From Cyclobacteriaceae bacterium (GTDB lineage Bacteria; Bacteroidota; Bacteroidia; Cytophagales; Cyclobacteriaceae): 14,757 bases of DNA. The position numbers and the translations under genes are program-made. The notes under the pieces were generated by a model that was not told where the DNA came from, did not search any database, and saw only the letters and a list, made by a program, of their open reading frames with translations. Positions 1 to 6,864 of the stretch are shown here, in pieces; position 1 is the stretch's first letter; every line of letters starts with the position of its first letter. The DNA is taken from the NCBI GenBank assembly GCA_028289505.1, contig JANQPK010000424.1:1-14757 (forward strand), in the 5' to 3' direction.

Positions 1-2
1 TT

Positions 3-458
3 ATGGAAGCTACACCACTTACTCTAGCATTTATTGGAATAGGCCTTTTGGTTGGACTAGCAGGTTGCGGAAGTGCCATAGGTACTGCAGTGGCCGCAAT
101 GTCGTCAATTGGTGCATTGAAAAAGCGCCCAGACTCGTTTGGTTCGTTTATTGTGCTCAGCGCACTACCAGGTACCCAAGGACTTTATGGCTTTGCAGGT
201 TTCTTTATTCTCCAGGATTTGATATCTCCTGAAATCACTTTATTACAGGGTGCTGGAATACTGGGGGGCGGCTTGGCTTTGGGGCTTGCGGGGTTGTTTT
301 CAGGAATGTTCCAGGGCCGGGTCTGTGCCAGTAGTATTGACAGCATCGGCTCGGGGAATGATATTTTTGGTAGAGCGTTAATTATGGCAGTATTTCCAGA
401 GTTGTATGCCATTATTGCGTTTGCATCCTTATTTTTAATACGAGGGTTATTGGGTTAA
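3..458 (+). CDS. ntpK: V/A-type ATPase proteolipid subunit K (c-ring subunit)
   Basis: This 151-aa, almost wholly hydrophobic protein forms the membrane rotor ring of a V/A-type ATPase, which couples ATP hydrolysis or synthesis to ion movement. It has four predicted membrane helices arranged as two hairpins (about residues 5-33, 48-72, 80-107 and 122-149), which is the duplicated V-type proteolipid form and not the 80-aa F-type c subunit. The ion-binding carboxylate is E133 in the fourth helix (FPELYAIIAF). The first hairpin carries LPGTQGLYGF (L55, T58, Q59) and the third helix carries Q104 in GLFSGMFQGRV. These positions correspond to L61, T64, Q65, Q110 and E139 of the E. hirae sodium ATPase. 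The ATG lies two bases from the window edge, and the length matches the family (about 156 aa), so the gene is probably complete. The other V-ATPase subunits should lie just upstream of the window. Confidence 0.95.
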   Translation: MEATPLTLAFIGIGLLVGLAGCGSAIGTAVAAMSSIGALKKRPDSFGSFIVLSALPGTQGLYGFAGFFILQDLISPEITLLQGAGILGGGLALGLAGLFSGMFQGRVCASSIDSIGSGNDIFGRALIMAVFPELYAIIAFASLFLIRGLLG

Positions 459-485
459 ACAGTGCTTATGGGCAGACCCACAAAT

Positions 486-1394
486 ATGCGTTTTGAAGTA
501 GCTATGGTAGGGCTCGACCTTACCGAAATGGATCAATACCTCATCAATTATGTAAAGCTATTGATGAAAACCATGCCTCTTAAACGCATCATATTTGTGC
601 ACATCGCTAAGGAGCTTGAATTGCCCAAGGAACTAACCGAAAAGTATCCAGACTTATTAGCTCCACTGGATGAAAACATTGCCGATGGCATCAATAAGAA
701 GATAGCCCCATTGTTTCAGGATTCTAGTGTGGATCACGATGTGATTGTACGCGAGGGAAAACCCCTGGAACGGTTTTTACGACTATCCAAAATCAAGAAT
801 GTGGATCTCATTATCCTGGGGAGGAAAAGAATCCTTAATGGTTCAGGATTACTATCTGGCAGTATTGTTCGCAAAAGCCCGGCTTCCATCTTATTTATTA
901 CTGAAAGGAATTATGAAACCATTAGCAAGGTTATGGTGCCCATAGACTTTTCGAAACACTCCGTGCTTTCTTTAGACCTGGCTATGAAAATGAAAGCAGT
1001 GTCAGGAATAGATGTTCATGCTTCCCATTTTTACACGGTGCCGGTGGGATTTTACAAAACCGGTAAATCCTACGAGGAATTTGCAGACATTATGAAATTC
1101 CATGTGACAAACGACTATAAGGATTTCCTGACCAAGAATGAATTACCGAAAGATTTGCCTTGTGAGTATGTCCTCACCGATCATGAGTCGAAAGCCGAAG
1201 TGATCAATAAGTATGCACACGAAGCCGGGATGGACTTGATACTAATTGGTTCCCGCGGACGAACTGCCACCTCTGCTTTATTGATCGGTTCGATCGTAAA
1301 AAAATTGCTACAACTCAATTTGGATATTCCTATGCTGGTGGTGAAGCACAAGGGTGAGAACATGGGTTTCTTTGAGGCCATAATGAAGTTGTGA
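486..1394 (+). CDS. Tandem-domain universal stress protein (UspA family)
   Basis: The protein has two consecutive Usp folds, a common Bacteroidota form: residues about 1-140 and 145-290 of the 302-aa product from the ATG at 486. The C-terminal domain has a full ATP-binding loop of the G-2x-G-9x-G-S type (IGSRGRTATSALLIGS). In the N-terminal domain the matching stretch (LGRKRILNGSGLLSGS) lacks the second glycine, so only the second domain is predicted to bind nucleotide. The open frame extends upstream to GTG 462 and ATG 468. The ATG at 486 is preferred because MRFEVAMVGLDLTE begins directly at the first beta strand; the choice is uncertain because no clear Shine-Dalgarno site separates the options. 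It starts 9 to 27 bp after the V-ATPase K stop, so it is probably co-transcribed with the ATPase. Usp proteins act in the cytoplasm during stress or energy limitation; the exact role here is unknown. Confidence 0.88.
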   Translation: MRFEVAMVGLDLTEMDQYLINYVKLLMKTMPLKRIIFVHIAKELELPKELTEKYPDLLAPLDENIADGINKKIAPLFQDSSVDHDVIVREGKPLERFLRLSKIKNVDLIILGRKRILNGSGLLSGSIVRKSPASILFITERNYETISKVMVPIDFSKHSVLSLDLAMKMKAVSGIDVHASHFYTVPVGFYKTGKSYEEFADIMKFHVTNDYKDFLTKNELPKDLPCEYVLTDHESKAEVINKYAHEAGMDLILIGSRGRTATSALLIGSIVKKLLQLNLDIPMLVVKHKGENMGFFEAIMKL

Positions 1395-1438
1395 TAGTGC
1401 TAACGTTGTTGTGCATGGGCTCTAACCATGGCCAGGGA

Positions 1439-2056
1439 TCAGTTATCAGTCACGATTAAGCTTTGAAGCACCGAGTCTGCACTAATCGGAAGCCCAGACT
1501 TAAAAGCCAATAAATCAATTTTGGCCAACTCATCAGTTTCCGATACTGAGTTAAAAGAATGGACATCAAAGCTTGTACTAACTTCGCGGTAGATCACTTT
1601 TTCAATATAAAATGTATCCGGGGCTGTATCTACGAATAGTGTATCTACCTTGCCGGGTAGTTCAACAAATATCGTTTTTTCCACTACTTGCGGCTGGCTT
1701 TCTCCTATCCACCAGAACAGAAAGCCTATTATGATACAAGCCGCCACTGCCGCTGACAAGGGTACTGGGTAATTAAATACGGATCGATTTGGACCTGATG
1801 ATGCTTTTGTGATGGGGAATTCCGAGCTTAACTTACTTTCTAAGAACTGCAAAGTTCCCGGTGATGGCTCCAAATGTTCTTTGGCAGTTCCATACCATTT
1901 TGCCACCAATAGTTCTACTCTTACCAATGAGTCGTACTCGGCGGCAGACTCTACAAATTCCATAACCAATGCTCTTTCACTAAGAGTTAGTTCTTGGAAA
2001 GATTTGGCCTCAAGCAAGGCTTCAATTTGTTTTATTTTTTCTGAATCAAATTCCAT
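1439..2056 (-). CDS. Single-TM anti-sigma-like membrane protein, partner of the adjacent ECF sigma factor
   Basis: This 205-aa protein has a charged helical cytoplasmic N-terminal part (about 1-95), one membrane helix (about 97-118, PVPLSAAVAACIIIGFLFWW) and a periplasmic tail. The tail holds a strand-rich segment (VEKTIFVELPGKVDTLFVDT) of the sort seen in many Bacteroidota sigma-linked membrane proteins. There is no zinc-finger HxxxCxxC motif, so it is not a classical ZAS anti-sigma factor. Its ATG overlaps the stop of the sigma gene by one base (TAATG), which implies translational coupling. The function is inferred from topology and gene position: it should hold the sigma factor at the inner membrane until a signal arrives. 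It ends 44 bp from the convergent universal stress gene. Confidence 0.75.
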   Translation of the reverse strand: MEFDSEKIKQIEALLEAKSFQELTLSERALVMEFVESAAEYDSLVRVELLVAKWYGTAKEHLEPSPGTLQFLESKLSSEFPITKASSGPNRSVFNYPVPLSAAVAACIIIGFLFWWIGESQPQVVEKTIFVELPGKVDTLFVDTAPDTFYIEKVIYREVSTSFDVHSFNSVSETDELAKIDLLAFKSGLPISADSVLQSLIVTDN

Positions 2057-2631
2057 TATTCTTCTGTTTTATAGGGGTGATAGACCTGAAGCAGCTGCGC
2101 CAATTTTTTTTTAGCGTAAAAGATCCTGGATTTTACAGTCCCCTGAGAGCACTCCAGCACCAAGGCAATTTCTTGCAAGCTAAGGTTTTCCTGGTATCGC
2201 AAGGTAAAGGCAGCTTGTTGGCCAGGACTCAACTGAGCCAAGGCCTGTTCGAATGACTTGCTAAAGGAAACATTATCGATAGCTTCTTTTACTGCTATTC
2301 CATCTCTATTATTTTCATTAGTTATTTGACTTATGGCTTTTTGCCAGCGCGAAGTTCTACGGTATTCATTTTTGCACATGTTATGGGCAACAGAGAATAT
2401 CCAAGTAGAAAACCTTTTATCCGGATTAAACTGTTTGGGTCGTTCAATCAGCTTGGTGAATATTTCTTGTAGAAAATCCTGAGCACGAGCCTGATCCTGC
2501 CACAGCATGTTATAAAAAAACCTGAGTAATCTTTTGTTATATCGATTATACAACTCTCTCAAAGCTTCTACTTCACCTAGTTGTAGTAGGATAACCAGTT
2601 TTTCATCGGTGAAATCTTTAAAATCCCGCAA
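2056..2631 (-). CDS. ECF-type RNA polymerase sigma-70 factor
   Basis: The 191-aa protein has sigma region 2 at about residues 22-92 (LYNRYNKRLLRFFYNML, DFLQEIFTKLIERP, FSTWIFSVAHNMCKNEYRR) and region 4 at about 128-182. Region 4 contains the helix-turn-helix SLQEIALVLECSQGTVKSRI and the basic tail YAKKKL. No region 1 or 3 is present, as expected for the ECF class, which directs RNA polymerase to a small regulon. The start is a TTG: the next in-frame ATG (residue 42) would cut into region 2, and no ATG or GTG lies between the TTG and the upstream UAG. The frame continues directly from the SUMF1-like gene, separated by its UAG stop and four sense codons (ATT GCC ATC AAT). The 3' end overlaps the anti-sigma start. 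No Shine-Dalgarno site is visible, so expression may rely on coupling to the upstream gene. Confidence 0.92.
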   Translation of the reverse strand: MRDFKDFTDEKLVILLQLGEVEALRELYNRYNKRLLRFFYNMLWQDQARAQDFLQEIFTKLIERPKQFNPDKRFSTWIFSVAHNMCKNEYRRTSRWQKAISQITNENNRDGIAVKEAIDNVSFSKSFEQALAQLSPGQQAAFTLRYQENLSLQEIALVLECSQGTVKSRIFYAKKKLAQLLQVYHPYKTEE

Positions 2632-2643
2632 ATTGATGGCAAT

Positions 2644-4680
2644 CTAGGGTTCTAGTACTTCCATAAAGACTCTAAAGCCGACACTGGTACTGGGCCCTTG
2701 ATATTCATGTATGCTGCTAATGGTGCATTCATCTGGGAGATGGTTCCAACTGCCTCCACAGGCCTTCCCTTTTTCATTGAGCATTTCAGCTACATTGCCT
2801 ACTACATCATATAGTTTCATGCCATTAGCAAAGTACGCCCCGCACTTCGATGTCATCAAAAAACCATCTCCTCCAATGGGGTTTGGCGGGCATTTGATCT
2901 CGGTGTCATCGGGAATCTTGACATTAGCTAGGTAGCAATCGAATTGATTGGAAATACGGTCACGCATTTCAAAATCTAACTTCCACCATGGATATTTCAC
3001 CTCAAAGTCTTTTAGGGCGTAACGTTTCTTGGGTCTCTTTTTGGACCCTTCTACCCTGGTAAAGGCTTCAACAGTGTTCTCCTTTAAATCCCAACTTTGA
3101 AAATCCGGATCACCCAAGGCGGCGATTTGCCATTCTTTTCGCTCTGGTAACCTAAATTTTACCTTTTGGTGTTTTCTATTGGGTACACTATTGTACTGAT
3201 CGGTCAACCACCGACAATAATTCAACGCTGCTTCATAAGAGATATTTATTACAGGATACTCAAAAAAACTGTTCTTCTTCTTGGGAGCGGGTTTGCCCGC
3301 AAGCAGTTCTCTGGGGAAGTGGTACGCTTTCATTAAAGAGAGTGCTGGTTCTTCAAAATTTGACAGGTCTACCCTGCAGATCTCATACAATTCATGGTGT
3401 TTCCCTTGCTTTAAATAATCTAAAAACTTGTTGTATTGGCCGTTGGTTACTTCCAGATCTTGCGCATATAAATTACCTTTTATCAGTTTCAGTGAGTTAT
3501 CCAATTTTTTAATATCAATGGCGTTAGGATCTACCTTAAACGCGGGTGTAGATTTACTGTTTCGAGTTATATAGTTATCTACTATTTCCTGTTGCTTAGA
3601 CTCATGAGCCAATTTATCAACGAGCCCATTCAATTTATTCCACGGTACTTCCTGGTTGTTAGACATGTAGTAGTCATGTAACATAAGCAGCGGTACTAAG
3701 TAATTTGTTCTCAATAGGCGCCCACTGGCGTATTCTGGCACTCCATTAAAATCAACCACCAAGTAATCCAGTAAAAAACGCTGCTCAATATTTCTCTTTA
3801 ACAACTTCATATTGTCAATTCCATTCTTGCTGTGTTGAGAAGCTAACCCCACCACGTAAAGTTTGCTTTGCAGAGATCCAATTCTTGCTTTTGGTAGTGT
3901 TAGTGCGAAATAAAACTGGCGACCGGGATTTGCTTCAGGTAAAGCACTGCACAAGTATTTTTTGATTTGCAAGGTACCTGCACTTGAATCATCCAACTCA
4001 GGTAAGTCAATCTGCTTTGCCGCAACTATGCTTTCCCTGTAATCTTTATTCAGTAAAAGGTCTAGGTTCAAAACCATTACATCCTTCCTAACCTCCAAGC
4101 TATGTTGCAATATCCATAGTGACCAGGTGGTATTTTCTCCTTCGGTAATGAGTATCCCCTGCTCATCGGTTGACATCAGTACATTGTAGCTGTAGTTAAG
4201 TAGCTCTGTTGAAACAAGGTTGCTTTGTAGCATTTTATTACAAAACAGTCTCAGTTGATTTTGCTCTCCTTGCCGTTCATAGTACATCATCAATTGACCA
4301 TAAATCAGGGGGTTATTGGGAGCTATTTGGTGGGCTCTCAACAACTCTTCTCCACCATTTGATCCTAAAAACCAACCTTTTATAAAATGATACTCAAACG
4401 AGCCAGTAATATGTTGGCTCATACGCTCCACAATATTGTTTAATTGTAAATCAGGCGCTTTTGCATATTTGGAGGCCGTATAAAAATTGAGCCAGTTTTG
4501 AGCTTTTTCTGGATTTGTTTTGGCTAACTGCCCCCATAGTTTAGCCTGTTCCTGGTACCAGGCTTCACTTCTAACAGTCTGAGTTTTGGGAGGTATTTTT
4601 TCAGGTACAGTTGCTCCATACACCGCATCACTGCAAACGAAGAAAAGCCCTATTATGGTGACTGACCAATATCTGTTCAT
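2644..4680 (-). CDS. Exported SUMF1/formylglycine-generating-enzyme-fold protein with a large N-terminal region
   Basis: The 678-aa protein starts with a signal peptide (hydrophobic core about 5-22, possible cleavage near VYG/ATV), so it is likely periplasmic or surface-exposed. Residues about 40-165 are helical and TPR-like. Residues about 164-212 (ITEGENTTWSLWILQHSLEV followed by RKDVMVLNLDLL) resemble the 'DNDTxPLWYLQ...DVRVVNxxLL' segment found in Bacteroidota DUF2723-type proteins. The C-terminal third (about 400-674) is an FGE/SUMF1 fold: LEVTNGQYNKFLDYL, VINISYEAALNYCRWL, FRLPERKEWQIAA, YDVVGNVAEML, CGGSW and VGFRV. The first catalytic cysteine of true FGE enzymes, two residues after GGSW/Y, is replaced by H647; the second is kept as C652. 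Oxidase activity is therefore unlikely, and a structural or ligand-binding role, as for the gliding proteins GldJ/GldK, is more plausible. It is the first gene of a unit with the sigma and anti-sigma genes, which suggests a role in envelope sensing. Confidence 0.82.
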   Translation of the reverse strand: MNRYWSVTIIGLFFVCSDAVYGATVPEKIPPKTQTVRSEAWYQEQAKLWGQLAKTNPEKAQNWLNFYTASKYAKAPDLQLNNIVERMSQHITGSFEYHFIKGWFLGSNGGEELLRAHQIAPNNPLIYGQLMMYYERQGEQNQLRLFCNKMLQSNLVSTELLNYSYNVLMSTDEQGILITEGENTTWSLWILQHSLEVRKDVMVLNLDLLLNKDYRESIVAAKQIDLPELDDSSAGTLQIKKYLCSALPEANPGRQFYFALTLPKARIGSLQSKLYVVGLASQHSKNGIDNMKLLKRNIEQRFLLDYLVVDFNGVPEYASGRLLRTNYLVPLLMLHDYYMSNNQEVPWNKLNGLVDKLAHESKQQEIVDNYITRNSKSTPAFKVDPNAIDIKKLDNSLKLIKGNLYAQDLEVTNGQYNKFLDYLKQGKHHELYEICRVDLSNFEEPALSLMKAYHFPRELLAGKPAPKKKNSFFEYPVINISYEAALNYCRWLTDQYNSVPNRKHQKVKFRLPERKEWQIAALGDPDFQSWDLKENTVEAFTRVEGSKKRPKKRYALKDFEVKYPWWKLDFEMRDRISNQFDCYLANVKIPDDTEIKCPPNPIGGDGFLMTSKCGAYFANGMKLYDVVGNVAEMLNEKGKACGGSWNHLPDECTISSIHEYQGPSTSVGFRVFMEVLEP

Positions 4681-4824
4681 GTCTACTTTTACACATCAGT
4701 ACACCGGTATCCCTTAAAGGTTCAAACCAGGAGCTAATATTTTTATTCACTGGTCGGGGCAGGCTTCTCGCTTGTTACTACATGAATCAACAATCTGCAA
4801 TCCTTAATCAATTATTCCTAAATC

Positions 4825-4850
4825 AAAAAACCCCCGACCACAGTCGAGGG
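4825..4850 (-). terminator. Rho-independent terminator of tRNA-Asn
   Basis: Read on the minus strand, CCCTCGAC, loop TGTG and GTCGGGGG form an 8-bp stem with one U-G pair, followed by six T residues. It lies 12 bp after the 3' end of tRNA-Asn. The U tract and the G-U pair only work on the minus strand, so it serves the tRNA and not a plus-strand gene. Confidence 0.85.
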
Positions 4851-4862
4851 TTTTGTCTGGTG

Positions 4863-4936
4863 CTCCTCCTCTTGGGCTCGAACCAAGGACCTACTGATTA
4901 ACAGTCAGCCGCTCTAACCAACTGAGCTAAGGAGGA
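4863..4936 (-). tRNA. tRNA-Asn (anticodon GTT)
   Basis: The minus strand folds into a full cloverleaf of 74 nt. The acceptor stem TCCTCCT pairs with AGGAGGA. The D arm contains AGCTCAGTTGGTTAGAGC, the anticodon stem GCTGA/TCAGT encloses the loop CTGTTAA with anticodon GTT, and the T arm contains GGTTCGAGCC. The discriminator base is G, as usual for tRNA-Asn. CCA is not encoded directly after it; the CACCA that follows is one base out of register. Confidence 0.97.
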
Positions 4937-4958
4937 ATCAATCTATGAACTTATATGT

Positions 4959-4987
4959 AAAATCTAAGATCTAGAATTGGGATGCAA
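4959..4987 (-). promoter_or_regulatory. Bacteroidota-type promoter for tRNA-Asn
   Basis: On the minus strand a TTG (-33 box, 4985-4987) is followed after exactly 18 nt by TAGATTTT (-7 box, 4959-4966). This matches the Bacteroidota primary-sigma consensus TTG-N17-23-TAnnTTTG at all but the last base. Transcription would begin about 15 nt before the tRNA 5' end. Confidence 0.65.
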
Positions 4988-5079
4988 TATTAGCTTTACC
5001 AACAGAATTTTGCAACCCTTTTTTTAGGTAATTTTCTCTTAAATTTAAGCAAAATCCTCCATTTAAATGATTGCTTTTT

Positions 5080-6366
5080 ATGTCTTTTAGATATCCTTTG
5101 CTGCTAATCTGCGCATTGCTTTTATCCTGTAGCAGCACCAAACAATATCGCACTGTAATGATCGATAGCAATAGTGTAGGCTACGGCCCATGCGAACCGT
5201 CTATTGCCATGGATCCCAACAACGTCTCTAATTTAGTGGTAGGAGCAGTGCTGGATCGTGCTTATCACAGCCACAATGGAGGTAAATCCTGGAAGATGCA
5301 GCGTATAACTTCATCATACGGTGTGTGGGGTGATCCGGTAGTGATCGCCGATACCAAGGGGAACTTTTATTATTTCCACCTCTCCTTTCCCAGTGGTGGT
5401 GATGGTGGTTATGACTCCGACAAGCTGGACCGCATGGTTTGCCAAAAATCGACCGATGGCGGAGTTAGCTGGAGCGATGGTACCTACACTGGTTTGAATA
5501 CACCTAAGGATCAGGATAAGGAGTGGGCAGTGGTTGACCCTGAAAACAATCATATCTACCTTACTTGGACCCAGTTCGATGTTTACGGCAGTGAAGATCC
5601 GGCAGACCAGAGTAATATTCTGTTTTCAAAATCAGAAGATGACGGTCTTACCTGGAGCCCAGCCCTCCAGATCAATCAATTACCCGGCAATTGTTTGGAC
5701 GACGATGGTACCACGGAAGGTGCGGTACCGGCGGTGGGGCCCAATGGTGAGATCTACGTAGCCTGGGCGCTTAATGAAAAGATCTATTTTGATCGGTCTA
5801 CCGACTATGGTACTACCTGGATGGAGAATGATGTTCAGGTGGCAGCACAACCTGGAGGCTGGGATCAGGAGATTCCGGGGCTGGGCAGAGCTAATGGCAT
5901 GCCGATCACCTTATGTGATCTGTCAACAGGTCCTCAAAGAGGCAATATCTATGTTACCTGGGCCGATATATCTGCCGGAGAAGACGATACAGACATCTGG
6001 ATGGCTTCCTCATCCAACGGAGGAGTATCTTGGTCAGAACCGGCCAGGGTAAATGATGATTCCAGTGGTGCACATCAGTTTTTCCCCTGGGCTGCTATCG
6101 ACCAGGAAACAGGTTATTTGTATGTGGTATTCTATGATCGCAGGAATTTCAGTGACGACACCACAGAAGTTTACCTGGCGGTTTCTAAAGATGGCGGCAA
6201 AAGCTTCACCAATGAGAAAATCAGTAGTAAACCCTTCCAACCAAACCCAGAGGTTTTCTTCGGGGACTATAATAATATCGTAGCCCATAAAGGTAGTGTC
6301 AGGCCTATATGGACCCAAGTGGAAGGGGAGGAGTTGAGTATCTGGACTGCCTTAATTGAAAAATGA
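5080..6366 (+). CDS. Lipoprotein with six Asp-box (BNR) repeats, sialidase-like beta-propeller
   Basis: The start is the ATG at 5080; the frame opens at a TTG at 5071, but the ATG gives a normal lipoprotein signal peptide (MSFRYPLLLICALLLSCSS) with a lipobox ending in C17. The protein is therefore probably anchored in the outer membrane. The rest (428 aa in all) holds six Asp boxes of the S-x-D/N-x-G-x-S/T-W/F type: SHNGGKSW (64-71), STDGGVSW (124-131), SEDDGLTW (184-191), STDYGTTW (240-247), SSNGGVSW (311-318) and SKDGGKSF (369-376). Their roughly 55-70 residue spacing fits a six-bladed propeller. Sialidases have this fold, but no RIP/FRIP motif is visible, so a catalytic exo-sialidase call is not supported. 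It could bind or cleave glycans or peptides. It has no operon partner: a tRNA lies on one side and the four-helix-bundle cassette on the other. Confidence 0.85.
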   Translation: MSFRYPLLLICALLLSCSSTKQYRTVMIDSNSVGYGPCEPSIAMDPNNVSNLVVGAVLDRAYHSHNGGKSWKMQRITSSYGVWGDPVVIADTKGNFYYFHLSFPSGGDGGYDSDKLDRMVCQKSTDGGVSWSDGTYTGLNTPKDQDKEWAVVDPENNHIYLTWTQFDVYGSEDPADQSNILFSKSEDDGLTWSPALQINQLPGNCLDDDGTTEGAVPAVGPNGEIYVAWALNEKIYFDRSTDYGTTWMENDVQVAAQPGGWDQEIPGLGRANGMPITLCDLSTGPQRGNIYVTWADISAGEDDTDIWMASSSNGGVSWSEPARVNDDSSGAHQFFPWAAIDQETGYLYVVFYDRRNFSDDTTEVYLAVSKDGGKSFTNEKISSKPFQPNPEVFFGDYNNIVAHKGSVRPIWTQVEGEELSIWTALIEK

Positions 6367-6379
6367 ATTTTTAAATTAA

Positions 6380-6412
6380 GAGGGACGAGGGACGAAGTAC
6401 GAGGGACGAAGG
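6380..6412 (+). repeat. Left heptad array (GAGGGAC/GAAGTAC units) beside the four-helix-bundle gene
   Basis: Four complete and one partial copies of a 7-bp unit run in tandem: GAGGGAC, GAGGGAC, GAAGTAC, GAGGGAC, GAAGG. The array lies 13 bp after the stop of the Asp-box gene and one base before the stop codon of the four-helix-bundle gene. A 15-bp piece (GGACGAGGGACGAAG, 6383-6397) recurs exactly in inverted orientation at 6826-6840. Confidence 0.9.
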
Positions 6413-6413
6413 T

Positions 6414-6770
6414 TCAGGGTAGTCTTTTCCTGACAGTTCTTTGCATTGACCCCAACAGTTTTAATAGCTCTTCCACATCATCCTTCAGCGTAGAAGCAGT
6501 ATCCTCACTTATTAAATCTGTATCATTTAACAGTCTCAGCCAGTATTTGGTCTCTCTTGCCTCTTTGTAAGCAATAGTAATTTTCATAAAGAAATCCTTA
6601 CTGGATTGCCCTCCAATTGCTTCCTCAACATTAGCGCCGATGGAAGTACCAGACTTCAAAATTTGATTCGCTAAAATGAATTCATTGTTGGATTTAAGCT
6701 GTCGGCAAAGTTTAACTATAGACAGTGCAAATGCGTAACTTTTGGTTTGAATTGGGGATTCTGGCTTCAT
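6414..6770 (-). CDS. Four-helix-bundle protein (23S rRNA intervening-sequence protein / S23 family)
   Basis: The 118-aa product from the ATG at 6770 (MKPESPIQTKSYAFA) has the length and motifs of the S23/IVP four-helix-bundle family: an N-terminal K-S-x-x-F-A region, LANQILKSGTSIGANVEEAI, FFMKITIAYKEARETKYWL and ELLKLLGSM. These proteins were first found inside 23S rRNA intervening sequences; many Bacteroidota carry free-standing copies of unknown role. The frame stays open for another 71 codons upstream, to 6983, but that part runs through a low-complexity 7-bp repeat array and is basic and unlike the family, so it is excluded. The gene is tightly enclosed by inverted repeat arrays and points away from hsp20. 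No rRNA flanks it. Confidence 0.88.
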   Translation of the reverse strand: MKPESPIQTKSYAFALSIVKLCRQLKSNNEFILANQILKSGTSIGANVEEAIGGQSSKDFFMKITIAYKEARETKYWLRLLNDTDLISEDTASTLKDDVEELLKLLGSMQRTVRKRLP

Positions 6771-6810
6771 TTCTACAAATTCAAAGCTCAGAGTCTCAGT
6801 TGCAAACACC

Positions 6811-6849
6811 CCCTCGCCTCTCATCCTTCGTCCCTCGTCCTTCATCCTT
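6811..6849 (-). repeat. Right heptad array, inverted relative to the left array
   Basis: Read on the minus strand, this stretch is TAAGGAT, GAAGGAC, GAGGGAC, GAAGGAT and then GAGAGGCGAGGGGG. It is the same 7-bp family as at 6380-6412 but on the other strand, lying 40 bp upstream of the four-helix-bundle start. Both arrays begin with TAAG at their outer edge, so the two ends look like terminal inverted repeats of a unit of about 470 bp. Confidence 0.88.
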
Positions 6850-6864
6850 AGTGCCCTAAAATAA

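Noticed and set aside
1414..1430. CATGG/CCATG hairpin between the Usp and anti-sigma genes as a bidirectional terminator
   Set aside because: The stem is only 5 bp and neither strand has a T run after it.
5314..6318. Several open frames in other phases within the Asp-box gene
   Set aside because: The Asp-box frame has repeated motifs and a lipoprotein signal; the others have no recognisable features.
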